A DNA stretch of 7,116 nucleotides from Pyrodictium sp. (GCA_015662475.1 DQUB01000004.1:1-7116), one strand, 5' to 3'. Shown: positions 1-5,053, counted from the stretch's first letter. Notes: generated from the letters alone by a model not told the origin. A program made the numbers and translations.

Positions 1-752
1 TCAATCAATATTGCTCTATCGCCATCTCCATCATGGCCTACACCTAGATCAGCATTTAGATCAACGACTATTCTAGCTGTGCTAGAAAGTGTTTCGGGTG
101 TTGGTTCTGGTTCTCTCCCTGAGAATAGAGGGTCTAGGTGGCAGTTCACAGAAACTACTTTTACGCCAAGTTTCTCCAAGATCTTTGGTGTTGTTAGTGC
201 GGTAACGCTATTGGCGCAGTCAACAACGACTTTGAACCCTTTAGACTTTATCAGTACGCTATCCACGTGCTCAACAACACCGTTTACATATACGTCTAGC
301 GCTTCTGGATATGGTTTCACGTCGTAGGCTAGTTGGGGCCATGGCACTTTTCTAAATCTTTGCTCGAAGTATATCTCTTCTATCTCTCGCTCAACATCTC
401 TACTAGCCTCTATACCTTGTGGTCCAACAACTTTAATCCCGTTATACTCTGGCGGGTTGTGGCTAGCTGTAACTATGACAGCACCGTCAAAACCTCCTAC
501 ACGTACATTATACTGTATTGCTGGTGTGGGAGCGTAGCCAGCATAGTAGACTTTAACCCCTGTAGATAGAAGGCCAGCAATAACCGCATGCACTATCATA
601 TCGCCACCACAACGGACGTCTCGGCCAACGAGAATCCTTGCACCATCGCCGAAGTAGGTGCCAATAGCCATTCCAAGGCGTAGGGCAAGCTCTGGTGTTA
701 ACTGCCTATTTGTGACTCCCCTAACACCATCTGTTCCAAACAATCGGCCCAT
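1..752 (-). CDS. glmM: Phosphoglucosamine mutase / phosphohexomutase, archaeal GlmM type (5' part, runs off left edge)
   Basis: Interconverts hexose 6- and 1-phosphates through a phosphoserine; archaeal GlmM-type members act mainly on glucosamine phosphate, feeding UDP-GlcNAc synthesis. Seen on the minus strand: the ATG (752-750) opens 250 codons without a stop to the window edge; an in-frame TAG nine bases upstream fixes the start. N-terminal motif FGTDGVRG (residues 5-12), VGRDVR (42-47), PTPAI (75-79), the catalytic loop TASHNPP (95-101, phosphoserine Ser97) and the metal loop DGDGDR (241-246). The family is about 450 residues, so the sugar-binding and C-terminal phosphate-binding domains lie beyond the window. 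FGTDGVRG and the LTPELALRLGMAIGT segment favour GlmM over general phosphomannomutase, but substrate cannot be settled from this part. Divergent from the DUF1152 gene. No clear ribosome binding site precedes the ATG, so a leaderless or very short leader is likely. Confidence 0.93.
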   Translation of the reverse strand, partial: MGRLFGTDGVRGVTNRQLTPELALRLGMAIGTYFGDGARILVGRDVRCGGDMIVHAVIAGLLSTGVKVYYAGYAPTPAIQYNVRVGGFDGAVIVTASHNPPEYNGIKVVGPQGIEASRDVEREIEEIYFEQRFRKVPWPQLAYDVKPYPEALDVYVNGVVEHVDSVLIKSKGFKVVVDCANSVTALTTPKILEKLGVKVVSVNCHLDPLFSGREPEPTPETLSSTARIVVDLNADLGVGHDGDGDRAILI

Positions 753-837
753 GCTGGACTACACCAAACATAAAATTGAGTATACAGGCTACTTATCCTT
801 CTTCGACTCGGGATGTATGGGAGGATGATGTGAAGCC
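753..837. promoter_or_regulatory. Divergent promoter region between glmM and the DUF1152 gene
   Basis: This 85-base gap must hold the starts of both divergent transcripts. The palindromic GTATAC at 780-785 reads as a TATA-like core on either strand. It lies about 30 bases from the glmM ATG, which suits a very short leader, and about 55 bases before the TTG of the DUF1152 gene. A second A/T stretch at 769-777 (minus strand AATTTTATG) and CTTAT at 792-796 are alternatives. GGGAGG at 819-824 is a ribosome binding site candidate for the plus-strand gene. Individual box assignments are inference. Confidence 0.35.
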
Positions 838-1878
838 TTGTGGAAAGAGGTTCTAGGATCAGATTGCGCAGTAGTTGTTGCCATAGGTGGTGGTGGCGAT
901 ATAGTATCGGCTGCCGTACTTGGCGAGTCTATGAGAGCTTCTGGGTTGAGGGTTGCACTAGCATCAATTGTGTGGGAGCGTCTAATACTAGACCCTGAGC
1001 CTGGGCCAATGAAGCTAGACAACATATACTTAGTTGAACGTGAAAGCGAAAACCTAGTCCTAGGCTTACCTGGCTGCTATGCTATTCGAGCTAGTAGAGT
1101 TATTGTGCCACAAGCTTGCAAAGTTGCTAGCATTCTTAAACAACCCATACACCTTCTCGAAATGTGGCGTGGCGAGCTTGGTCTTCGCCAAGCAATAAAC
1201 GAGCTACTACAGCTAACAAGCTGTGATGTTGTGGTCGGCGTTGATGTTGGTGGAGATATTCTTGCAACGGGTTTTGAGGATACGATATGGAGTCCCTTAG
1301 CAGACCAGTTAGGGTTAGCAGCAATAGCAAATTCGAAAGCTGAACATGCGATAGTAGCTGTTCACAGTATAGGAGCTGATGGAGAGCTCCCCTTGGATAG
1401 AATGCTTGAAAGACTCAATGAGATTGTAAAGCTTAGAGGCTATGTGTGGGTTAGAGGTCTAACTAGAAACGATATCGAGTTATTGGAGGAGATTGTTGAG
1501 AAAGTGGAGACCGAGGCTAGTAGAGTACCTTTGGAGGTTTGGCGTGGTAGAGTGGGAACATTAAGGTTAAGAGGTGGTACAAGAACGTTGAATACAACCA
1601 TACTAAACCTGGTAACATTCCTGGTAGACGCTAGAAAACTCTACAAAATATCGCCACTGGCCAAAGCGGTTACAGGTACAACAACACTTGAAGAGGCGAG
1701 GGAGAGGATGAACGAGATGTGTGTGTTTACAGAGTATGATTTGGAGGAGATGGTGGGTGTTGAAGGTGGAAGATACATGGGTTACGAGGCTGCTGCTAGA
1801 GTTAGAAGTGTGGGCAGACAGTGGGTTAAGTCGATCTGTGCTAGACAAACTGATATAGTCGACGAGGGGGAGGGGTAG
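838..1878 (+). CDS. DUF1152 family protein, function unknown
   Basis: 346 residues. I recognise the archaeal DUF1152 family by its glycine loop IGGGGDIVSAAV (about 16-27), followed by a WER...DPEPGP segment (46-57), then VDVGGDIL (135-142), an acidic residue and SPLAD (152-156), and GADGELP (179-185). The GGGGD loop suggests nucleotide or phosphate binding, but no activity is established for the family that I know of. The start is forced: an in-frame TGA at 826-828 closes the frame upstream, and TTG 838 is the only start codon before the glycine loop. GGGAGG (819-824) lies 13 bases upstream, a long spacing. The gene heads a likely co-transcribed set with the ferredoxin and the amidohydrolase-like gene. 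The C-terminus ends in an acidic DEGEG tail encoded by a G-rich run. No membrane segment or signal peptide. Confidence 0.85.
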   Translation: MWKEVLGSDCAVVVAIGGGGDIVSAAVLGESMRASGLRVALASIVWERLILDPEPGPMKLDNIYLVERESENLVLGLPGCYAIRASRVIVPQACKVASILKQPIHLLEMWRGELGLRQAINELLQLTSCDVVVGVDVGGDILATGFEDTIWSPLADQLGLAAIANSKAEHAIVAVHSIGADGELPLDRMLERLNEIVKLRGYVWVRGLTRNDIELLEEIVEKVETEASRVPLEVWRGRVGTLRLRGGTRTLNTTILNLVTFLVDARKLYKISPLAKAVTGTTTLEEARERMNEMCVFTEYDLEEMVGVEGGRYMGYEAAARVRSVGRQWVKSICARQTDIVDEGEG

Positions 1879-1886
1879 TGTGGGGG

Positions 1887-1976
1887 TGGTGACCCGGCGG
1901 ACAAGATGAACCCCGTCGTGGGGGATATGGCGCCGGGGCCGACCTCGGGTGCCCAAACCACTTTCTCGTTGGGCGT
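1887..1976 (+). ncRNA. Candidate structured RNA or leader element in GC-rich spacer
   Basis: The spacer between the DUF1152 stop and the ferredoxin is about two-thirds G+C (my hand count for 1879-1976 is 66 of 98), well above the flanking genes, a usual mark of structured RNA in hyperthermophiles. Stem 1: CCCGGCG (1893-1899) pairs perfectly with CGCCGGG (1931-1937) and encloses a small hairpin, CCCC (1911-1914) with GGGG (1920-1923) around GTCGT. At the base, GA (1891-1892) faces GCC-GA (1938-1942): a three-base bulge plus tandem G-A pairs, the kink-turn pattern bound by L7Ae, although the outer helix is weak. Stem 2: GCCCAA (1951-1956) with TTGGGC (1969-1974), 12-base loop. I could not fit a tRNA, a clear C/D pair or an ACA tail. 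It could be a guide RNA, a leader for the ferredoxin mRNA, or chance pairing in GC-rich DNA. Confidence 0.4.
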
Positions 1977-2011
1977 TAACCTTGCAAGTAAATGTGTTGT
2001 GTAGGGTTGTT

Positions 2012-2215
2012 GTGAAAGAGATACGCATCGATTATAGCAAGTGTAGTGGGTGTAGATTGTGTATAGAGCATTGTCCTGTGAAGGTGTTTGAAGATAGAGG
2101 TGATGGTAGGCCTAAGCCGGAGAGAATTAGTGCCTGTATAGCTTGTATAGGGTGTATGGCTGTCTGCGAACAAGGTGCTATTGAGCTGGTCTCTGACTGG
2201 GAGTGTAGTGGGTGA
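2012..2215 (+). CDS. 2[4Fe-4S] ferredoxin, short bacterial/archaeal type
   Basis: A 67-residue soluble electron carrier. Two full cluster motifs are visible: C11-x2-C14-x2-C17-x3-C21-P, and C42-x2-C45-x2-C48-x3-C52. By the usual crossed arrangement C11/C14/C17/C52 hold one [4Fe-4S] and C42/C45/C48/C21 the other. The second motif is followed by Glu rather than Pro, and there is one extra cysteine, Cys65, near the C-terminus. GTG 2012 puts the first cysteine at residue 11, the normal distance; GTG 1994 is in frame and possible. Longer starts would run into the GC-rich spacer and add a non-ferredoxin tail. Its stop overlaps the next gene's start (GTGA, 2212-2215), which implies translational coupling and suggests that the two proteins work together. 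Partner enzymes are not evident from sequence. A weak AGGG (2003-2006) is the only ribosome binding site candidate. Confidence 0.93.
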   Translation: MKEIRIDYSKCSGCRLCIEHCPVKVFEDRGDGRPKPERISACIACIGCMAVCEQGAIELVSDWECSG

Positions 2216-3150
2216 TTGTTGTCGTGAGGCTCCTCTTTGCAGACGTGTATATCCTGGGCATCAACTGGTTTATCAAGAACGGCTATGTGCATGTTGTTGG
2301 CGAGAATATTGAGGCTGTAGGTGAGGGTGAGCCGCCGCTAGAATACCAGTATGCTGAGATGGTGGGTGGTGGTAGAGATAGGCTTGTTGTACCCGGATTC
2401 ACGGCATATACTATTGCAAGCAGTTACCCGTTTAGAGCATTGTCTAGCCTATCCAAACTCTACAAAGTTGTTGGTAAACTCTCCTACGAGCAAGCCTACT
2501 ATGCCTCACTACTAGCCTTCTACGAGCTATCGATAAGCGGTTTCACAGCTGTGATAAGCGTTGAACCGAACCCAGAACCTGTTGCACGAGCACTCTACGA
2601 TTCTGGATTGGGAGGAGTAGTACTCATACCCTTAAACTGTAGCGAGCTTGAACCAGTAGATGATCCTAAGAAGCTGTTGGAAGATCTCCTCCAAAAGTTT
2701 AAGGGTAGAGTACGTGTAGGCCTGCTAGCGTGTAGCAGTGAACGTCCAAGCTGGATTCCAGAAGATGCGGTAGTGGTGGATGGTGAGCCTCCACGTAGAC
2801 TTGTGTGGAATCCTTGGCTTATGCTAGGAGAAAACGTTGAAGATGCTCTCGAAAAACTAGTTTTAGAGCCCAACAAGCGTCTCGGTTTAGGCGAACCATT
2901 AAAGCCTAAGAGTAAGGCAAACTTGGTCGTAGTAGATGTTTCCGAGCCACCAGCATGGATACCAAGCTCCGAGCTCATAGACTGGAAGTGGCTTGCTGGT
3001 AGTGTACCACGAGTAGAAACGGTCGTGTCATGGGGCAACATCGTGGTCGATGGTGGTCAACACCTCTACGTTGGTCCAGAAGCCTGTCGAAAAGCTAGAC
3101 AAGTGCTGGCTGAAGCTATTGAAAAGATTGAAAAGTTGGTGGGTGGGTGA
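2212..3150 (+). CDS. Amidohydrolase-like protein lacking the metal-binding residues (probably not a hydrolase)
   Basis: 312 residues. The ends look like the composite beta-sandwich of amidohydrolases related to cytosine deaminase and chlorohydrolase: an N-terminal IKNGYVHVVGENIEAVGEG segment (21-39), RLVVPGF (57-63), and C-terminal GEPLKPKSKANLVVVDV (227-243) and VETVVSWGNIVVDGG (268-282). The signature that normally follows PGF, an HxH metal pair, reads T67-I-A69. The only histidines in the whole protein are His27 and His284, both outside the barrel, so none of the family's metal-ligand histidines remains, and no GTD-type aspartate motif is seen. The length is also short of the usual 400-450 residues. 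I infer a binding or scaffold role rather than hydrolysis. GTG 2212 overlaps the ferredoxin stop by four bases; GTG 2224, four codons later, is an equally good N-terminus (VRLLFADVYI). Convergent with the decarboxylase gene. Confidence 0.72.
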   Translation: MIVVVRLLFADVYILGINWFIKNGYVHVVGENIEAVGEGEPPLEYQYAEMVGGGRDRLVVPGFTAYTIASSYPFRALSSLSKLYKVVGKLSYEQAYYASLLAFYELSISGFTAVISVEPNPEPVARALYDSGLGGVVLIPLNCSELEPVDDPKKLLEDLLQKFKGRVRVGLLACSSERPSWIPEDAVVVDGEPPRRLVWNPWLMLGENVEDALEKLVLEPNKRLGLGEPLKPKSKANLVVVDVSEPPAWIPSSELIDWKWLAGSVPRVETVVSWGNIVVDGGQHLYVGPEACRKARQVLAEAIEKIEKLVGG

Positions 3151-3155
3151 TGGGT

Positions 3156-3161
3156 AAAAAA
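3156..3161 (-). terminator. T-run terminator of the decarboxylase gene
   Basis: On the minus strand a run of six T follows the decarboxylase stop codon by about 25 bases, with no strong hairpin before it, as expected for an archaeal oligo-U terminator. It lies just past the stop of the convergent amidohydrolase-like gene; the two genes are separated by only 36 bases. Confidence 0.5.
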
Positions 3162-3186
3162 CGTGGAGGGTCGAGCCCGCTACAAA

Positions 3187-3585
3187 CTATTCCAGGGATC
3201 TATCAGCCTCCCCTCTCTCTACCCTACGCGGTTTTAGCCTCTCAACAATGTATGTAAATGCTGCCTCCGGATCGGTATGCTTACCACAGCTGTAAACATC
3301 GACTGTTGCAAAAGCGTATTCAGGCCAGGTATGGATTGTTATGTGGCTCTCCAACACTATAGCAACAACACTTACACCCTCACCAATCTTCCACGATTTT
3401 ACGTCTAGTAGCGTCATGTTGCCACGTTTGGCAGCCTCAACAACAATGTTCCTAAGCTCCTCTTCGTTCTTTAAAATCTCAACATCACATTCGTAGAGAT
3501 TGCCATAGATATGCTTGCCATATACTCTAGGAGTTTCTTGTGATGCTACTGGTCTCGGTCTTACAATGTTGAGGCGAGGGTACAT
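3187..3585 (-). CDS. Pyruvoyl-dependent decarboxylase proenzyme, AdoMetDC family; probably crenarchaeal arginine decarboxylase
   Basis: 132 residues. The proenzyme cleaves itself between Glu79 and Ser80 in [12 protein letters not shown]; Ser80 becomes the pyruvoyl cofactor. His85 (processing) and Cys100 (proton donor) keep the spacing of prokaryotic class 1 AdoMet decarboxylases. Crenarchaea carry two paralogues, a true AdoMet decarboxylase and an arginine decarboxylase that makes agmatine. I favour the latter from the N-terminal extension before [12 protein letters not shown] (23-34), [14 protein letters not shown] (64-77), and a C-terminus ending LKPRR...ADRS, which resembles the Sulfolobus arginine enzyme; the C-terminal strand is where specificity is known to reside. 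If it is instead AdoMet decarboxylase the symbol would be speH/speD. Either way it serves polyamine synthesis in the cytoplasm. ATG 3585 is the only ATG before the active site; a G-rich stretch (3598-3606, minus strand) precedes it. The gene appears monocistronic. Confidence 0.9.
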   Translation of the reverse strand: MYPRLNIVRPRPVASQETPRVYGKHIYGNLYECDVEILKNEEELRNIVVEAAKRGNMTLLDVKSWKIGEGVSVVAIVLESHITIHTWPEYAFATVDVYSCGKHTDPEAAFTYIVERLKPRRVERGEADRSLE

Positions 3586-3597
3586 GGGCTAGTCCCG

Positions 3598-3640
3598 ACC
3601 CCCCTCTTCAACATTCTAGCTTTAAAGAATTACCCCCCTC
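3598..3640 (-). promoter_or_regulatory. Decarboxylase promoter: TATA-like box flanked by two 9-base direct repeats
   Basis: On the minus strand CTTTAAAG (3620-3627) is a TATA-like box about 40 bases before the ATG, which would place transcription start near 3598. The 9-mer GAGGGGGGT (minus strand) occurs at 3632-3640, just upstream of the box, and again at 3598-3606, at or next to the expected start, where it could also act as a ribosome binding site. The repeats are 34 bases apart. A shorter third copy of the G-run lies at 3643-3646. Box and start site are inferred; the repeats are seen directly. Confidence 0.45.
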
Positions 3641-3695
3641 AACCCCTCTACAACGGAGTTTAAGACTCTGCATGCTATTGTTGATTGTCAATTTG

Positions 3696-3800
3696 ATGGC
3701 CCAGTACAACGTTTTAGGAGTTGATTTGAGGTCTAAGTCTAGCTTATCGAGACTCTTCCTAGCTCGACTTTGCAAAATGGTTTTAGGCTTTGTAGGCTAG
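3696..3800 (+). CDS. Possible 34-residue small protein (weak)
   Basis: An ATG opens 34 codons ending at TAG 3798-3800. The peptide starts MAQYNVLGVDLRSK and is basic and leucine-rich towards its end, which could form one amphipathic helix. I see no good ribosome binding site; a TTTAA stretch near 3658-3662 is a poor TATA candidate about 35 bases upstream. The palindrome at 3735-3770 lies inside it, so the region may be an RNA or operator rather than coding. It is listed because it is the only ATG-led ORF in this gap; most likely it is chance. Confidence 0.15.
   Translation: MAQYNVLGVDLRSKSSLSRLFLARLCKMVLGFVG
3735..3770. repeat. Imperfect inverted repeat, 10-base arms, 16-base loop
   Basis: Arm AAGTCTAGCT (3735-3744) pairs with AGCTCGACTT (3761-3770), nine of ten positions matching with one T-C mismatch at 3740/3765. 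The loop is 3745-3760. It sits about 180 bases before the phosphorylase-like gene and 150 bases before the decarboxylase ATG, so it could be a regulator site or an RNA hairpin. No T-run follows it, so it is not a usual terminator. Confidence 0.5.
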
Positions 3801-3878
3801 TAGCTCTTTCTCCTCCAAACGCTTTTAAATCCTAGATAACACCACTGTCGTAGACAAATCTTGTAATCGTGTGTATAC

Positions 3879-3886
3879 GTATAAAC
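3879..3886 (+). promoter_or_regulatory. TATA box of the phosphorylase-like gene
   Basis: GTATAAAC is the best TATA box in this gap. It predicts a start near 3908 and a leader of about 44 bases before TTG 3952, which would contain the G-rich stretches at 3917-3921 and 3939-3943. TTTTAAAT at 3823-3830 is a possible second, upstream promoter. Confidence 0.45.
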
Positions 3887-3951
3887 CCGTATTATGTGTG
3901 TAGGGTGGTATTTGGTGAGGGTGAGTAGAAAAGAGTTAGAGGGTTAGATGC

Positions 3952-4770
3952 TTGCCGTTAATTCAACCCTTCACAAAATGTAGGCATGGCGATGTAGGTT
4001 CGCATGTGCTACTTACTTGGGTAGAGGAGGTATTCGAAAAGGCAAGCGAGTTGATAAATGTTGAGAATGTTGTGGAGGGTCGTGGCGGATTTAAGACTAT
4101 AACCGGCTTTTACAGGGGTATCAAACTCTCTGTTGTAAAAACACCTATAGGTGCGCATGGCACATTAATAGCTGTTGAAGAGTTGTCGAAGCTTGGCGCT
4201 AGAGTATTCATTAAAGTTGGATTAGGCTATGCTCTATCACCATCTCTCAAGATAGGCGATGTTGTTGTTGCAACATCGGCTATTAAAGGTGATGGTGTTT
4301 CAAAAGCTGCTGCTCCTCTAGAAGCACCTGCGATACCTAGCTATGAGCTGCTCGAACTGCTCATAGAGACTATAAGAACTAATATTTCGCAGCTAGCTCC
4401 AAACCGTATATCGTTTGTACAAGGTCTTGTATGGTCTTCAGACCTCTACTATTCAAATGGTCTTACTCTCGAAAGCGATTCAAACTATAAGCAGTACGCA
4501 AGACTTGCACTAGTTGTTGATTCTGATACAGCTGCTCTCTACACTATTGGTTTGATAAAGAAGCTCCAAACAATAAGCATGGATGTTGTTGAAGCTAGTA
4601 GGGCTAAGGGACTGGCAAGAGGTGAGCTTTTCAGCGAAGATACAGAGCATGCTGAGCTTAGACGTAAACTTCTAGACGGTATAGAGTCTGCAACAAAACT
4701 TGCTATTGAGGCTCTAAGCCTACACTATGAGCATAGTATGCAAAATAGTGTTAGGAGAGGACGTAGTTGA
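3952..4770 (+). CDS. Nucleoside phosphorylase-fold protein (PNP/UDP phosphorylase family) with altered active site
   Basis: 272 residues. The order of motifs follows archaeal uridine/purine nucleoside phosphorylases: HGDVGSHVLL (12-21), GFKTITGFYRGIKLSVV (46-62), IAVEELSKLGARVFIKVG (73-90), IGDVVVATSAIKGDGVS (101-117), VQGLVWSSDLYY (156-167). The catalytic signatures are changed. The phosphate loop GDP(G)R after VLL is replaced by TWVEEV (22-27). The STGIGGPS loop is KTPIGAHG (63-70). The RVGTxGA phosphate segment is KVGLGYA (88-94). The ribose-binding EMES is DSDT (190-193). A cleavage role on ordinary nucleoside and phosphate is therefore doubtful; another ligand or a non-catalytic role is plausible. 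TTG 3952 is the only start fitting the family N-terminus: an in-frame TAG at 3937-3939 bars extension, and ATG 3948 is out of frame. Overlaps the next gene by one base (TGATG). Confidence 0.8.
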   Translation: MPLIQPFTKCRHGDVGSHVLLTWVEEVFEKASELINVENVVEGRGGFKTITGFYRGIKLSVVKTPIGAHGTLIAVEELSKLGARVFIKVGLGYALSPSLKIGDVVVATSAIKGDGVSKAAAPLEAPAIPSYELLELLIETIRTNISQLAPNRISFVQGLVWSSDLYYSNGLTLESDSNYKQYARLALVVDSDTAALYTIGLIKKLQTISMDVVEASRAKGLARGELFSEDTEHAELRRKLLDGIESATKLAIEALSLHYEHSMQNSVRRGRS

Positions 4771-4988
4771 TGGTGGAGGAGCAGAAGCTCAAAGACCCAT
4801 TGGTAGTTGTTGATGAGCTAATGGGTATTGTGGAGGAGATAGAGAGGAGTATAGGTGAGATAGCGTCAAAGGCTGATGAAGGCGAGTCTGTGAGTAGAGG
4901 TCAAATATACAAGCTGTATACTCTAATGGTGCGCTTACGCGATAAGATAAGAGAGTTGCGGCAGATAATCTATCTTGCCTGTGGCTAG
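4770..4988 (+). CDS. Small helical protein, function unknown
   Basis: 72 residues; I do not recognise the family. It looks like a helical hairpin: one acidic helix (about 9-34, PLVVVDELMGIVEEIERS onward), a turn at DEGESVSRG (36-44), and a second, basic helix (about 44-69) with heptad-like hydrophobic spacing. The penultimate residue is a cysteine. There is no signal peptide, membrane segment or metal motif. The opposite charge of the two helices suggests self-packing or a coiled-coil dimer. ATG 4770 overlaps the upstream stop as TGATG, with GGAGAGG (4753-4759) ten bases before it, a good ribosome binding site; TTG 4767 is in frame but less likely. Coupling to the phosphorylase-fold gene suggests a partner subunit of that protein. 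It could also be an adaptor or antitoxin-like protein, but nothing specific supports this. Confidence 0.75.
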   Translation: MVEEQKLKDPLVVVDELMGIVEEIERSIGEIASKADEGESVSRGQIYKLYTLMVRLRDKIRELRQIIYLACG

Positions 4989-4990
4989 CG

Positions 4991-5030
4991 TGTAAAACTC
5001 TAAGCTTTCCCCCAACCTCATTTTTTGAGG
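4991..5030 (+). promoter_or_regulatory. hypF upstream region: TATA-like box and T-run
   Basis: TGTAAAACT (4991-4999) is a TATA-like stretch that predicts a start near 5021. A six-T run (5021-5026) lies 33 bases past the stop of the small helical gene and is bracketed by CCTCA (5016-5020) and TGAGG (5026-5030), a 5-base-pair hairpin with a T loop. The T-run may end the upstream operon. The promoter and terminator readings partly conflict, so hypF may instead be read through from upstream. Confidence 0.35.
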
Positions 5031-5053
5031 CGAGGGTGAGGGTAGTAGCAGTA

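Larger units (their letters stand above)
3641..3951. other. Long intergenic stretch with palindrome, possible micro-ORF and plus-strand promoters
   Basis: Between the decarboxylase promoter and the phosphorylase-like gene there is no convincing gene. It holds an imperfect palindrome (3735-3770), a possible 34-codon ORF (3696-3800), and two TATA-like boxes on the plus strand: TTTTAAAT (3823-3830) and TATAAA (3880-3885). Two boxes 57 bases apart could mean tandem promoters, or a short separate transcript from the upstream one. Multiple stops close all other frames. No tRNA, clear C/D box pair or repeat array was found. Confidence 0.5.

Noticed and set aside
79..569. Two plus-strand ORFs of about 80 codons near the left edge.
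   Set aside because: They are antisense to the GlmM frame, which has the catalytic and metal motifs.
1879..1980. A tRNA, C/D box or H/ACA RNA in the GC-rich spacer, either strand.
   Set aside because: No cloverleaf or proper T-arm could be drawn; no clear RUGAUGA/CUGA pair and no ACA at a fitting 3' position. Only the general stems and kink-turn-like junction are supported.
1879..2004. Open frame directly after the DUF1152 TAG, in the same frame, encoding a protein-like peptide (DPADKMNPVVGD...) that could be a readthrough extension or a fragment of a foreign GC-rich gene.
   Set aside because: I know of no family match, all frames of a GC-rich stretch tend to lack stops (the minus strand is open too), and the self-complementary stems explain the composition better. 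Conservation would decide.
1949..2011. Longer ferredoxin N-terminus starting at 1949.
   Set aside because: The added residues are unlike ferredoxin and lie in the GC-rich stem region; GTG 2012 gives the normal distance to the first cysteine.
1603..2028. 141-codon minus-strand ORF.
   Set aside because: It lies opposite the DUF1152 coding region and the GC-rich spacer; the peptide is low-complexity, rich in Ser, Thr and His, and matches no family.
2595..3041. 148-codon minus-strand ORF.
   Set aside because: Shadow of the amidohydrolase-like gene, with Ser-rich composition typical of antisense frames.
3948..3983. ATG 3948 as the start of the phosphorylase-like gene.
   Set aside because: It is in another frame and meets TAG after eleven codons.
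3917..5040. Shared 9-mer GAGGGTGAG at 3917-3925 and 5032-5040, upstream of two genes.
   Set aside because: A further copy occurs inside the amidohydrolase-like coding region (2324-2332); it is probably just G-rich, Shine-Dalgarno-like sequence.
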